From assembly GCA_013393415.1 (NCBI GenBank), contig JABXHI010000030.1:1-48231 (forward strand): a stretch of DNA of 48,231 bases, written 5' to 3'. A program made the translations under genes and the position numbers. Shown piece by piece: positions 34,170-42,540 of the stretch; position 1 is the stretch's first letter; the number at the start of each line of letters is the position of its first letter. The notes beneath the pieces were generated by a model. That model was not told the origin of the DNA, made no database searches, and saw only the letters and a list, made by a program, of their open reading frames with translations. The DNA is from Micrococcaceae bacterium. GTDB lineage: Bacteria > Actinomycetota > Actinomycetes > Actinomycetales > Micrococcaceae.

Positions 34170-35882
34170 GTGCGAACTTACCCGCATCATCTGACCACGG
34201 ATTTACCGGTGCTGCCGGTCCCCCGCCTCGATGAGTCGCTTGAACGGTACCGCAAAACTTCGGCCGCGGTCCTGGATGCTGCCGGGGAGGCAGACGTGAA
34301 TCAGGCCATCGCCGACTTCGCGATCGGTCAGGCGCCGGCCCTGCAGCAGACCCTGGAAGAATACGCGGAAGCCACAGCCGAAACAGGTTCCAATTGGATG
34401 GCAGAGCAGTGGTTGGAAAGCTACCTCAGCGACCGCGAGCCGCTGCTGCTCAACACCAGTGTGACGTTCCAGCTGAACCTGCCCACCGAATCCACGGGTG
34501 TCGACCGCGTCGTGGAACTCCTCCAGCGCATCGGCAGTATTCATATTCTGCAGGCCAAGCGGGCCACCCCGGCAGAAGTCAATGCACGCGGTCAGCGGAT
34601 GTCGATGGATGGCTGGGCCAACTTCAACGGCGGCATTCGCACCCCTGCGGCCGACGTCGACTTGTGGACGCGAGCCGGCAGTGGCGCAACCTATCGCAGC
34701 ATCGGCATCCTGCACCTGGGTCGCATGTGGGAAGTGCCGCTAACGGGCTCCGAGGGCAAGCTCCTCAACACAGCGCATCTGCGTGCCTCGGTGCACTATG
34801 TGCTTGCGCAAACCCAGCCGGCCAAACACAGCTTCGCCGGATTCTCCGCACTGGGCTCAGCCGTACTGGCAGAAAACCCGCCCTGGCGTCAGCACGAAAA
34901 CCGCGACGTCTATGACCGGTTGTCGAACATGTTGTTCACCATCACGCTGGATCCCAATGCCGAGGATGACATCTACACCCTGAAGCGTTGGGCTTTTCAT
35001 CCCGGCAATGCGTGGGTCTATAAGCCCATCAGCTACCAGGCCTCGCTAGATACAAACATGCTCACCGCCAGTGTGGACCACACGGCACTAGATGGCGGGA
35101 CCTTAGCTGCAGCGGTTGCGAGAATGCAACAGGTCGATCTGACCGCATTGGATACCCAGTCTGACGCGCAGCTTTCCGAGGCGACCGAGTTGACCTGGAC
35201 CAACGCCCAGTACGATCTCACCGAGTACCACGTCAAGGCGAATATGATGCGAGCGGAGCGGGTGCTGGTCCGGCGCGACCAGCATCTACCATTCGAGATC
35301 AGTGCCGATGCTCGAGCACAGCTGATCTCGATGATCGCCCAACAGCTCACGTTCGGTACCATCCGAGCCCACTATCAGGCCTGCGATATGCGACACTTTC
35401 GCGCCGGCCGCACCGAGGTCATTCGGCCCGTCACGCTCGAAGCTGTCCATTTTGTCACCAACCTGGTCAATGGCAGCCCGTCGCAAACCCAGTTCAACGC
35501 GGCACTAGCCGCTCATCGTGAATGGGTCATTGCCGCAAAATCGGGGCAGGCATTCGACCGGCACTTCTTCATGCTGCAACACATCGGCACAGAGCTCGGT
35601 GGCGCGCACGCACAGGTTTTCACTGAAAACACCGAGGCACGCGAAAACTTCCTGGCCACCTCAACGATGGGCAATCAAGACGTCATCATGCGCTACCTGT
35701 TCGCGCCGATGCAAGACGATGGTTTCGCCGTCAATTACACCACCGTCACCGGGGGCACAGAATTTTTGATCACCTGGGTTGAAGGCACACCGAAGGCCGA
35801 AGCGTTCCAGCACAACCTGCAGCGGGCTGCCGAGTTGCTCTATGACTTCATCGCGTCGATCGAACCCATTCACTCAGCCTGA
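34170..35882 (+). CDS. Choline/carnitine O-acyltransferase family protein
   Basis: 570-residue member of the carnitine/choline acyltransferase family, which moves acyl groups between CoA and carnitine-like alcohols. The catalytic His304 lies in SVDHTALDGGTL, matching the family pattern (acidic)-H-(S/T)-x-x-D-G. Other family segments are GSNWMAEQWLESYLSDREPL near the N-terminus and RAHYQACDMRHFRAGRTEVIR, the carnitine-site Thr/Arg region. The GTG at 34170 has AGGGAG 6 bases upstream; an earlier GTG at 34134 does not. The family is mainly eukaryotic and sporadic in bacteria. No carnitine gene is adjacent, so the true acceptor is uncertain. Confidence 0.85.
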   Translation: MRTYPHHLTTDLPVLPVPRLDESLERYRKTSAAVLDAAGEADVNQAIADFAIGQAPALQQTLEEYAEATAETGSNWMAEQWLESYLSDREPLLLNTSVTFQLNLPTESTGVDRVVELLQRIGSIHILQAKRATPAEVNARGQRMSMDGWANFNGGIRTPAADVDLWTRAGSGATYRSIGILHLGRMWEVPLTGSEGKLLNTAHLRASVHYVLAQTQPAKHSFAGFSALGSAVLAENPPWRQHENRDVYDRLSNMLFTITLDPNAEDDIYTLKRWAFHPGNAWVYKPISYQASLDTNMLTASVDHTALDGGTLAAAVARMQQVDLTALDTQSDAQLSEATELTWTNAQYDLTEYHVKANMMRAERVLVRRDQHLPFEISADARAQLISMIAQQLTFGTIRAHYQACDMRHFRAGRTEVIRPVTLEAVHFVTNLVNGSPSQTQFNAALAAHREWVIAAKSGQAFDRHFFMLQHIGTELGGAHAQVFTENTEARENFLATSTMGNQDVIMRYLFAPMQDDGFAVNYTTVTGGTEFLITWVEGTPKAEAFQHNLQRAAELLYDFIASIEPIHSA

Positions 35883-35904
35883 GAATTCGCGTAGCCTCGA
35901 GGAC

Positions 35905-36159
35905 ATGAACTCTCTATTCAATTCGATCCGTCGCATTGACTTCCGGCGCGGACCACAGCGAATCCTCGGTGGCATTGCAGGAGGGATCGCGCACCGGTTC
36001 AATATCAACGTGTGGATCGTCCGATTGTTGGTGCTCTTGTCATTTTTGCTACCGGTACTCGGTGTGCTGTTCTACGTCATCGTGTGGATCCTGACGCCTT
36101 GGCGGGACGGGAGTATCCCATTGGAGCGGCTGCTGACCAATCGTCCACCGGCACGCTGA
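35905..36159 (+). CDS. PspC-domain small membrane protein
   Basis: 84-residue protein with the PspC domain pattern RGPQRILGGIAGGIAHRFNINVW read in two overlapping parts (residues 14-36), followed by one long hydrophobic segment (about 37-65) ending IVWILTPW. PspC domains are linked to envelope-stress responses. The ATG at 35905 follows GAGG by about 3-4 bases, 22 bases after the acyltransferase stop, so the two genes may be co-transcribed. A longer upstream frame overlaps the acyltransferase and is rejected. Confidence 0.82.
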   Translation: MNSLFNSIRRIDFRRGPQRILGGIAGGIAHRFNINVWIVRLLVLLSFLLPVLGVLFYVIVWILTPWRDGSIPLERLLTNRPPAR

Positions 36160-36160
36160 C

Positions 36161-37546
36161 ATGCATATCGATATGCCACCACGCCCAAAGAAACGACGTG
36201 ACCCACTTTCCGAGACGCAGATCTTCCAACTGCGCATCGACGTAGCCGATGCTCGACCTCCCATCTGGCGACGCCTCGAAATACGATCCGACGTGAATCT
36301 CTGGACACTGCATCGCGTGATTCAGGGAGCATTCGGTTGGGAGGACGCACACTTATATCGATTCTCCCTCGGCGATCCGTTCGGTTGGGACAGTGAACTT
36401 TTCCTGTGTGAATTTGATGTAGCCGACGGCGGCGATGGCACCCCTGTAGACAACGTTCGCCTCGACGAAACACTGCAAGAAATCGACGATCAACTGGAAT
36501 ATCTCTACGACTACGGCGATAGCTGGCACTTAAAAATCAGACTCGAAAAAGTCCGCCGTGCGTTGCCCGACGATCCCACCGTGGTCTGCACCAACGGTCG
36601 ACGTGCAGCACCTCCGGAAGATTCGGGCGGCATCAGCGACGCGGAGTACCTGGCCGAATTCTTCAAGGACCCGGCGTTTTTCGATCTCGAGGCCACTAAT
36701 GAGCTCATTGGCAGTTGGCTTGAAACTCCTCCAGGTTTCGCACCCGCAGGGTCGAACCCTGCCCTCGCTGAAAGCGCGGAGGCGGAGCACGCGCAACTCC
36801 TGCGGTTTCCGCAATTCAGAGCCATGCTTGACCACTGCTATGACCCACAAGCTCGACATCAAATCACCAGTCGCTTACAAAAACTCGAAGCAGCAGATGA
36901 TCAAGACATACGCCCCGACGAAGCAGCTCGGCTCGAGTCGCTCAGTGCTGTGCAACTGTTCTTGGATCAAGTTGGTACCGGTGTCAAACTCACCAGTGCC
37001 GGATACCTTCCACCAAAAATCGCCTACCGGATTGGCCAAGAGCTTGGGCTCTGGGGTTTCCAACTCTCGACCGGTGGCGAATCAAAAATGTTACAGGTCA
37101 TGGATTTTCGTGCGGCACTACAACACGTGGGATTGGTCCGAACATACAAGGGTGACTTGGTGCTCACGAAGGCGGGCAAGGACGGGCTGGAAGTTCCGCC
37201 ACTGTTGTGGAATCACATCGCGCGTCGCCTACTGCCTCGTGAGACTGCATCCCGAAACTTCGCCCACGATGCAGCCCTGCTCGCCCTCCTTTTCGCGGCT
37301 ACATCCGATGGTGCTCTCGACCTGGATATGGTCGCGAATGTGATGACCGCTTCCGGTTGGCGCGTAAACGACGAAAGCGTGGAGAAACACGACGTGGTAT
37401 TTCAGGGCTCGTGGCAAACTGTCTTGCTGTGGTACATCGCCCCGAAAGATGAACGTCTCTGGTTTAAAAGCACAGTTAGTCCTGCCGCAGCAGAAATCGC
37501 GCGCGCAGCACTACTTGGCATGAAGCCCGCATCAAGGGTGCAATGA
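36161..37546 (+). CDS. Plasmid pRiA4b ORF-3-like domain protein
   Basis: 461-residue protein whose N-terminal half (about residues 18-200) is a pRiA4b ORF-3-like domain. Key segments are FQLRIDVADARPPIWRRLEI, LHRVIQGAFGWEDAHLYRF and YLYDYGDSWHLKIRLEK. The C-terminal half is an uncharacterised helical region. These proteins are often found on mobile elements, and the molecular function is unknown. It starts one base after the PspC-like stop; ATG 36161 or 36173 are both possible and neither has a good ribosome site. Its end overlaps a short HTH gene relic by ATGA. Confidence 0.82.
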   Translation: MHIDMPPRPKKRRDPLSETQIFQLRIDVADARPPIWRRLEIRSDVNLWTLHRVIQGAFGWEDAHLYRFSLGDPFGWDSELFLCEFDVADGGDGTPVDNVRLDETLQEIDDQLEYLYDYGDSWHLKIRLEKVRRALPDDPTVVCTNGRRAAPPEDSGGISDAEYLAEFFKDPAFFDLEATNELIGSWLETPPGFAPAGSNPALAESAEAEHAQLLRFPQFRAMLDHCYDPQARHQITSRLQKLEAADDQDIRPDEAARLESLSAVQLFLDQVGTGVKLTSAGYLPPKIAYRIGQELGLWGFQLSTGGESKMLQVMDFRAALQHVGLVRTYKGDLVLTKAGKDGLEVPPLLWNHIARRLLPRETASRNFAHDAALLALLFAATSDGALDLDMVANVMTASGWRVNDESVEKHDVVFQGSWQTVLLWYIAPKDERLWFKSTVSPAAAEIARAALLGMKPASRVQ

Positions 37547-37695
37547 GCATTGTGAAGACTCGGTTGGAGACTCTTCTGGCAGAGACGCTAGGACACACTG
37601 ACTGCGATTTCACAACGTCCGGACTGGGCCGTCGAACAAATCCCAGCGCAGCAGTGGTGCATAAGAACCACGAAACACCTCGTGCGATCCAATGA
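37543..37695 (+). pseudogene. HTH-gene fragment, copy A (upstream of VapBC)
   Basis: A 50-codon frame starting ATG 37543 (overlapping the previous stop) contains LLAETLGHTDCDFTTSGLGR, RTNPSAAVVHK. It resembles the start of winged-helix regulators of the form LLAERLGHPD-EFTLSELAR-RTGISAATVHRE, but with damaged helix residues and a premature stop. The stretch 37556-37667 is closely similar in DNA to 38474-38585. No nucleotidyltransferase or other downstream domain follows. Probably a decayed gene fragment. Confidence 0.55.
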
Positions 37696-37700
37696 AGCAG

Positions 37701-37732
37701 TGGGTGCACTTTGCACCCATTTGAGCTAGAAT
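37701..37732 (+). promoter_or_regulatory. Operator and -10 box of the toxin-antitoxin operon
   Basis: TGGGTGCA (37701-37708) and TGCACCCA (37712-37719) form a perfect 8-bp inverted repeat with a 3-base spacer. TAGAAT (37727-37732) follows, ending 6 bases before the antitoxin ATG, so transcription may begin at the start codon (leaderless). The repeat covers the -35 position, as expected for autorepression by the antitoxin. Confidence 0.6.
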
Positions 37733-37738
37733 TGAAGC

Positions 37739-37981
37739 ATGTCCAAAGTAATACAGATCCGCGGTGTACCTGATGATGTGCACGATGCACTCGCTGAATC
37801 AGCAAGAGCCAAAGGACTCTCGCTGACCCAGTACATGCTTGGGCAACTTGAGTATCTGGCTCGGTTGCCACAGATCGCACGGGACAACCGCGCGACCATT
37901 CGCAGCATTCAGAAGAAGGTCCCAGATCCGGTAGATCGCAACACGATTCTGTCCGTGCTCCATGAGGGCCGTGACGAATGA
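37739..37981 (+). CDS. vapB: VapB/FitA-type antitoxin
   Basis: 80-residue antitoxin with an N-terminal ribbon-helix-helix (KVIQIRGVPDDVHDALAESA then RAKGLSLTQYMLGQLE, residues 3-41). A C-terminal tail (DRNTILSVLHEGRDE) would wrap the toxin. It should neutralise the PIN toxin and, with it, repress the operon by binding the palindrome just upstream. The ATG overlaps no other gene, and the stop overlaps the toxin start by 4 bases, the usual coupling. Confidence 0.85.
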   Translation: MSKVIQIRGVPDDVHDALAESARAKGLSLTQYMLGQLEYLARLPQIARDNRATIRSIQKKVPDPVDRNTILSVLHEGRDE

Positions 37982-38355
37982 GAGTCGTGGACGCCGGGGT
38001 GGTCGTCGAACTGATTGTCGGCGGCCTTGATCCTGATCTTCTGGGCGACGAAGAACTCGCGGCGCCCCATCTGATCGACAGTGAGGTCACACATGTGTTG
38101 CGGGGTCTCGTCCGCCGCCACGCACTTACCGAAGAACAGGGCGGCTTCGCGATGAAGGGGTTCAGTGGTCTTACGATCACAAGATATCCTGCAGACTGGC
38201 TTCGGCCGCGGATGTGGGCCCTGCGACACAACCTCAGCGGCTACGACGCCACCTATGTCGCCCTTGCAGAAAAGACTAACGCCACTGCCCTTCTGACCAC
38301 GGATGCCCGCTTGGCCCGCGCTCCGGGCATCGAATCCACGGTCCAATTGTTGTAG
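37978..38355 (+). CDS. vapC: VapC-type PIN-domain ribonuclease toxin
   Basis: 125-residue PIN-domain protein. The acidic Mg-binding residues are visible: Asp5 (MRVVDAGVVVELI), Glu36 (HLIDSEVTHVL), Asp90 (LSGYDATYVALAE) and Asp109 (LLTTDARLARAPG). This complete set predicts an active endoribonuclease. It is translated from an ATGA overlap with the antitoxin gene. The pair is flanked on both sides by related fragments of an HTH gene. Confidence 0.88.
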   Translation: MRVVDAGVVVELIVGGLDPDLLGDEELAAPHLIDSEVTHVLRGLVRRHALTEEQGGFAMKGFSGLTITRYPADWLRPRMWALRHNLSGYDATYVALAEKTNATALLTTDARLARAPGIESTVQLL

Positions 38356-38473
38356 GCAATCGCTCTACGGGCAGTCATGGGTTACGCCTTCTGGTTTACC
38401 TCTAAAGACCACATGTTGGCTGATGTCACGCCACCAAGTACCCCGCGCCAAACTACAACCGCAACGTTCGGTC

Positions 38474-38609
38474 AGATTCGGTTGGCGCACTCCTGGCAGA
38501 GAAGCTAGGCCACCCTGACCACGAGTTCACGCTGTCCGAGCTTGGCCGTCAAACAGGTATCAGTGCAGCAATCGTGCATCGAGAAATCAGCTGGGTTGAC
38601 CGACGGTGA
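38474..38609 (+). pseudogene. HTH-gene fragment, copy B (downstream of VapBC)
   Basis: A frame without a start codon reads VGALLAEKLGHPDHEFTLSE and LGRQTGISAAIVHREI before a stop at 38607-38609. It keeps the winged-helix pattern better than copy A. DNA similarity to copy A runs from about 38474 to 38585, with one single-base indel in the first 20 bases. Probably the remains of a regulator gene of the HTH-nucleotidyltransferase kind. Confidence 0.55.
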
Positions 38610-38916
38610 TGTATTAGTCAACTGACAAGAGGGCCGCAATCGCCTGATGAGCGCGAACCCGGGGACACCTCTTGCCACAAGGCCACTTTAAAGTTTACAG
38701 GACCGAAACTCCAGGTATTCAGACTGGTTCCACGCTTTTCAAGAATGTGACGTCACGAATGCCACATCCCGTCATAAAAGCCACTTCGGCACGATGTGTG
38801 GCCCGAAGTTCCTTCTCAATCCACCAATATGACGAGATTTTTGGCCCAGACTCCAGCTGCTCGATACGTTCAATAGATCACATCCACCTGCTACGTACAT
38901 TCGCACAGGAGATCAA
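38610..38916. other. Gene-free interval upstream of the second ABC operon
   Basis: About 300 bases without a gene. A perfect palindrome GTGACGTCAC lies near 38747-38756 and could be a regulator site. No clear promoter or riboswitch fold is recognised. Confidence 0.3.
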
Positions 38917-40677
38917 TTGCAACGTCACGAAATCGCTCAGCAGAGCAATCCCACCGACGGGCCCCTTCTTGAAGACAAATCCACATCGGGCGGGACTCCA
39001 CTGCTTCAGTTGACCCGGTTTTTTACCCAACAACCACGAGCGACTCTTCTGGGTATTTCCTTGACCGTACTCCTGTCAATTACTGGTTGTGCCCCCAACG
39101 TCGAAACCGGCGAACCAACAAGCGGCGAGCCTCAGGTCGGCGGAACGCTCACCTACGCAACTGGTGACGTGGAGCCACCGTGCCTCGACCCGATCATGAA
39201 CGGCAACGTCCCCCAAGCTCTGGTGGCTACTCAGTATCTTGAGCCCCTCTTTTTTCAAAATGACGATAACGAGATTGAGCCGTGGTTAGCCGAGACTTGG
39301 GAATGGTCCGAAGACCGGTTAGCTCTAGATATCACCGTCAAAGACGACGTGACGTTCACAGACGGTCAACGACTCAACGCCGAGACCATCCAGAAGAACA
39401 TCGAGTACATCAAGGATCCGGCGACACTGTCGAGCACAGCCATCCTGGCCGTGGAGAAGGTTGACTCGGTAGAAATCGTTGACGAATTCACCGCACGACT
39501 GCACCTTTCGGAGCCCGACAACGCCATGTTGGAGCACCTTGCCCAGGTATGGGTGCCCATCCAATCGCAACAGGCGCTAGCTCGGGGTATGGAGGAGAAC
39601 TGTTTATCTCCGGTCGGCACCGGTCCATTCAAAGTGGAGTCGTGGGACAAGCAGCGTCAGATCGTGCTGGTTCGTAACGACGAGTATCATACGCCTGCGC
39701 CTTCGGCCCAACGTACCGGCCCGGCATACCTGGACCGCATCATCTGGCGGTTCCTCCCCGACCATGCGAATCGCTTTGCTGCTTTACAGTCCGGCGAAGT
39801 AGATGTCATCGACGTCGTGCAGCCCCAGGATGCCATCGTCGCCGATGCGGATCCATCGTTGGAAACACTGATCGGGTCGCGGCCGGGACATGTCGTCAAT
39901 TTGGCGTTCAACACCACGGAAACTCCGTTCGACGACGTCCGGGTCCGTGAGGCGTTCACCCGTGCGGTAGATGTAGATGCTGCGCTGAAGAGTATTTTCC
40001 TCGACACCGTTGATCGGTCAAACTCAGTGCTCAGCTCGATCACGCAATACAACCACCAGCAGCCGGAGATCTTTAGCCGGGATGTTGACCGGGCTAATGC
40101 TTTGCTGGATGAAGCCGGTTGGACGGAACGCGACGCATCAGGCTACCGAATACAAGACGGCGAACAGCTGTCGGCCGTCGTGTTACAGACGGATTCGGTG
40201 CTGGTCCCCGTGGCTGTTCTGGAGCAATTTCAGGCCAGCGCCAAAGACATCGGGTTCAAACTGATCATCGATCAGGAAGAGTCATCGACCTACACAGAAC
40301 GACGCAATGCGTGGGACTACAACTTGATCCCGTTGTACTACACCAAAAACTCCCCCGCGGTTTTGAATCTCACGCACGATACCGCCAATATCCCCTCGAT
40401 CGTCGAAGGCGGCTACCACGCCAATAGTAACGGACTCGAAGGGCCGAAAGCTGAGCAGATAGACGAGCTCCTGCACACCGCTGCGGTCACCGGCGATACG
40501 CAAGAACGCGAAGAAGCCTATGTCGCAGCGCAGGAAGCCGTCCACGGCCAGTACCTCAACCTGCCAATCTTCGATCAGCAAACCAGACTCAGTTTCCGCG
40601 CCGATGTCAACGGCATCCGGCTCATCTCGCCACTAGGTATGCCCACCTTCTATGACACATGGTTGGACCGAACATGA
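38917..40677 (+). CDS. ABC transporter substrate-binding lipoprotein, family 5 (second system)
   Basis: 586-residue family-5 solute-binding protein with a lipobox LLSITGC (Cys58 from the chosen start). Features include GGTLTYATGDVEPPCLDPIM, FQNDDNEIEPWLAETWEW, VGTGPFKVESW and FDDVRVREAFTRAVDVDAAL. TTG 38917 is chosen for AGGAG 5 bases upstream, but it gives a rather long n-region of about 40 residues. A TTG at 39010 would give a standard signal peptide and is a real alternative. It is first in an operon with two permeases, a double ATPase and two monooxygenase-type enzymes. The ligand is unknown; the enzymes suggest an organosulfur or similar compound. Confidence 0.88.
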   Translation: MQRHEIAQQSNPTDGPLLEDKSTSGGTPLLQLTRFFTQQPRATLLGISLTVLLSITGCAPNVETGEPTSGEPQVGGTLTYATGDVEPPCLDPIMNGNVPQALVATQYLEPLFFQNDDNEIEPWLAETWEWSEDRLALDITVKDDVTFTDGQRLNAETIQKNIEYIKDPATLSSTAILAVEKVDSVEIVDEFTARLHLSEPDNAMLEHLAQVWVPIQSQQALARGMEENCLSPVGTGPFKVESWDKQRQIVLVRNDEYHTPAPSAQRTGPAYLDRIIWRFLPDHANRFAALQSGEVDVIDVVQPQDAIVADADPSLETLIGSRPGHVVNLAFNTTETPFDDVRVREAFTRAVDVDAALKSIFLDTVDRSNSVLSSITQYNHQQPEIFSRDVDRANALLDEAGWTERDASGYRIQDGEQLSAVVLQTDSVLVPVAVLEQFQASAKDIGFKLIIDQEESSTYTERRNAWDYNLIPLYYTKNSPAVLNLTHDTANIPSIVEGGYHANSNGLEGPKAEQIDELLHTAAVTGDTQEREEAYVAAQEAVHGQYLNLPIFDQQTRLSFRADVNGIRLISPLGMPTFYDTWLDRT

Positions 40678-41654
40678 CCACAGCACACATCTCCATATCT
40701 GATTTCAAAACGAAAACCCTGACCACGGTCCGCTGGATGCTCACCCGCATCTCGGGTGCGATCTTCGTGCTGTGGGCCGTGGCAACCATTGCGTTTTTCG
40801 CTCTGCGATTGGTGCCCGGTGACCCGGTGGATGCACTACTCGGCGGCCCGGGGGCCAATGCCACCGAAGAGGTTCGGCAACAGACACGCGAACTGCACGG
40901 ATTAAATCGTCCCGTCCTGGTGCAATACGGCGCCTACCTGTTGAACCTGGTGGTCGGCGATCTTGGAGAGTCCTACCAATTACGCCAGCCTGTGGCACAG
41001 GTTCTGGGCGAGCAGATGGGCAATACGTTATTACTGGCCGCCCTGGCACTGATGTTGGCCTGGGTCTTTGCCCTTGGGTTGGCCCTGTGGTCAGTCCGCT
41101 CCGGCCGTACCGCTGCAGTCGTGGCCAACATTTTAGAAATCGTCTCGGCGGCCGTACCGCATTTCTGGTTGGGCACTATCCTCATCCTGATCTTCAGCGT
41201 GAATCTCCAGCTGCTTCCGACCACGTCAGGGGCACCGGGCGTGCCAAGCCTGATTATGCCGGTGGTCACTCTTGCCGTCCCGCTGGCCGGGTTCCTCGGC
41301 CAAGCGATGCGCGAATCGATGGTCACGGCCATGCATTCTCCTTTCGCGTTGTCTGCGCGAGCGCGCGGAGAGACAGAAATCGGGGTGAGCATGCGTCACG
41401 CCATACGCCACGCAGCACTACCCGGAATCAATCTCACAGGATGGGCGTTCGGTTCACTCATCAGTGGTGCAGTAGTTGTCGAAACCGTCTTCGCCAGGCC
41501 AGGACTTGGCCGAACGCTATTAGAAGCCGTGATTGTGCGAGATGTACCCGTCGTATTGGGCGTGGTGATATTGATCGCCACAATCTACGTGGTCGTCACG
41601 CTCTTAAGCGACTTCGCCGAGCGGTTGGCTGACCCGCGGCTCCGCGGCGTCTAA
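40674..41654 (+). CDS. ABC transporter permease (DppB/OppB family, second system)
   Basis: 326-residue permease with an N-terminal helix (about residues 25-45) and the pattern FFALRLVPGDPVDALLGGPG. The coupling loop is SARARGETEIGVSMRHAIRH, and VFARPGLGRTLLEAVIVRD is near the end. The ATG at 40674 overlaps the stop of the binding-protein gene (ATGA); an upstream in-frame ATG at 40659 is possible but less typical. It is coupled to the next permease with a gap of 16 bases. Confidence 0.91.
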   Translation: MTTAHISISDFKTKTLTTVRWMLTRISGAIFVLWAVATIAFFALRLVPGDPVDALLGGPGANATEEVRQQTRELHGLNRPVLVQYGAYLLNLVVGDLGESYQLRQPVAQVLGEQMGNTLLLAALALMLAWVFALGLALWSVRSGRTAAVVANILEIVSAAVPHFWLGTILILIFSVNLQLLPTTSGAPGVPSLIMPVVTLAVPLAGFLGQAMRESMVTAMHSPFALSARARGETEIGVSMRHAIRHAALPGINLTGWAFGSLISGAVVVETVFARPGLGRTLLEAVIVRDVPVVLGVVILIATIYVVVTLLSDFAERLADPRLRGV

Positions 41655-41670
41655 ATCGAAAGGTAATTCC

Positions 41671-42540
41671 ATGACACAGACCCTGCAAACCACACCAACC
41701 CCGGTCGAGGTCAAACCGCCCCAGCGCGCGAGCCGGCGACGGTTCCGGCCGGCCATTGTGATACCGAGCGCGGTGGTCGGCTTCCTGATCGTAGCGACCA
41801 TTGCCCCGGGGATCATCGCTTCCGGTGACCCGCTCGCCATGGAACCGGCCAACGCTTTTGCTAGTCCGACGTTCGCACATCCTTTCGGTACGGATGAATC
41901 TGGTCGAGATGTATTTACCCGCGTTATTCACGGCGCGCGGAATTCGTTATCCATCGGTCTGATGGCCACCGTCATTGGCGTAGGGCTGGGACTAGTACTC
42001 GGGGTCATTGCCGGGTGGGGTTCGAAGGTCGTGGATTTCGGGGTCAACCGTGTGCTCGAAGTGCTCTTCGCGTTCCCGAGCCTGCTGCTGGCATTGCTGG
42101 TGATTACCATCCTGGGCCCCGGTGAAATAGCTATAACACTGGCGGTTGGGCTGTCCACGGCACCTGGCTATGCACGGATTATCCGATCACAGGTGCGTTC
42201 CATCAGGGCTTCGAATTACGTGGAAGCGTCTGTGGTGCAGGGCCACTCACAGGGTTTCCTTATTCGCAGACACGTCCTCCCAAACGTCGCGGCCCCATTA
42301 TTTGTGCTGGTGACACTCGGCGTGGGGCAAGCCATTGTCTGGGCTTCGTCGCTGAGCTTCCTAGGCCTCGGCGCGACACCTCCCACCCCCGAATGGGGTG
42401 CCATGCTGGCTGCCGGCCGCGGGTATATGAGTATCGCTTGGTGGATCACTCTCTTCCCCGGGATCTTCATCGTCCTCAGTGCAGCCGCGACCACCATCCT
42501 GGGACACAGTCTCCAACAGCGTCAGAAAGAACGGTCATGA
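41671..42540 (+). CDS. ABC transporter permease (DppC/OppC family, second system)
   Basis: 289-residue permease with one N-terminal membrane segment, the DppC hallmark FAHPFGTDESGRDVFTRVIH, a coupling loop EASVVQGHSQGFLIRRHVLP and LSFLGLGATPPTPEWGAML. The start has AAAGG 8 bases upstream. Its stop overlaps the ATPase start (ATGA). Confidence 0.92.
   Translation: MTQTLQTTPTPVEVKPPQRASRRRFRPAIVIPSAVVGFLIVATIAPGIIASGDPLAMEPANAFASPTFAHPFGTDESGRDVFTRVIHGARNSLSIGLMATVIGVGLGLVLGVIAGWGSKVVDFGVNRVLEVLFAFPSLLLALLVITILGPGEIAITLAVGLSTAPGYARIIRSQVRSIRASNYVEASVVQGHSQGFLIRRHVLPNVAAPLFVLVTLGVGQAIVWASSLSFLGLGATPPTPEWGAMLAAGRGYMSIAWWITLFPGIFIVLSAAATTILGHSLQQRQKERS

Noticed and set aside
37556..38585. The two flanking HTH fragments as terminal repeats of a transposon carrying vapBC
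   Set aside because: They encode protein-like sequence, are in direct orientation, differ at many positions and show no transposase or target duplication; treated as gene relics instead.
38356..38916. A SAM or other sulfur-related riboswitch before the second ABC operon
   Set aside because: No recognisable conserved core or pairing pattern was found; only a short palindrome is visible.
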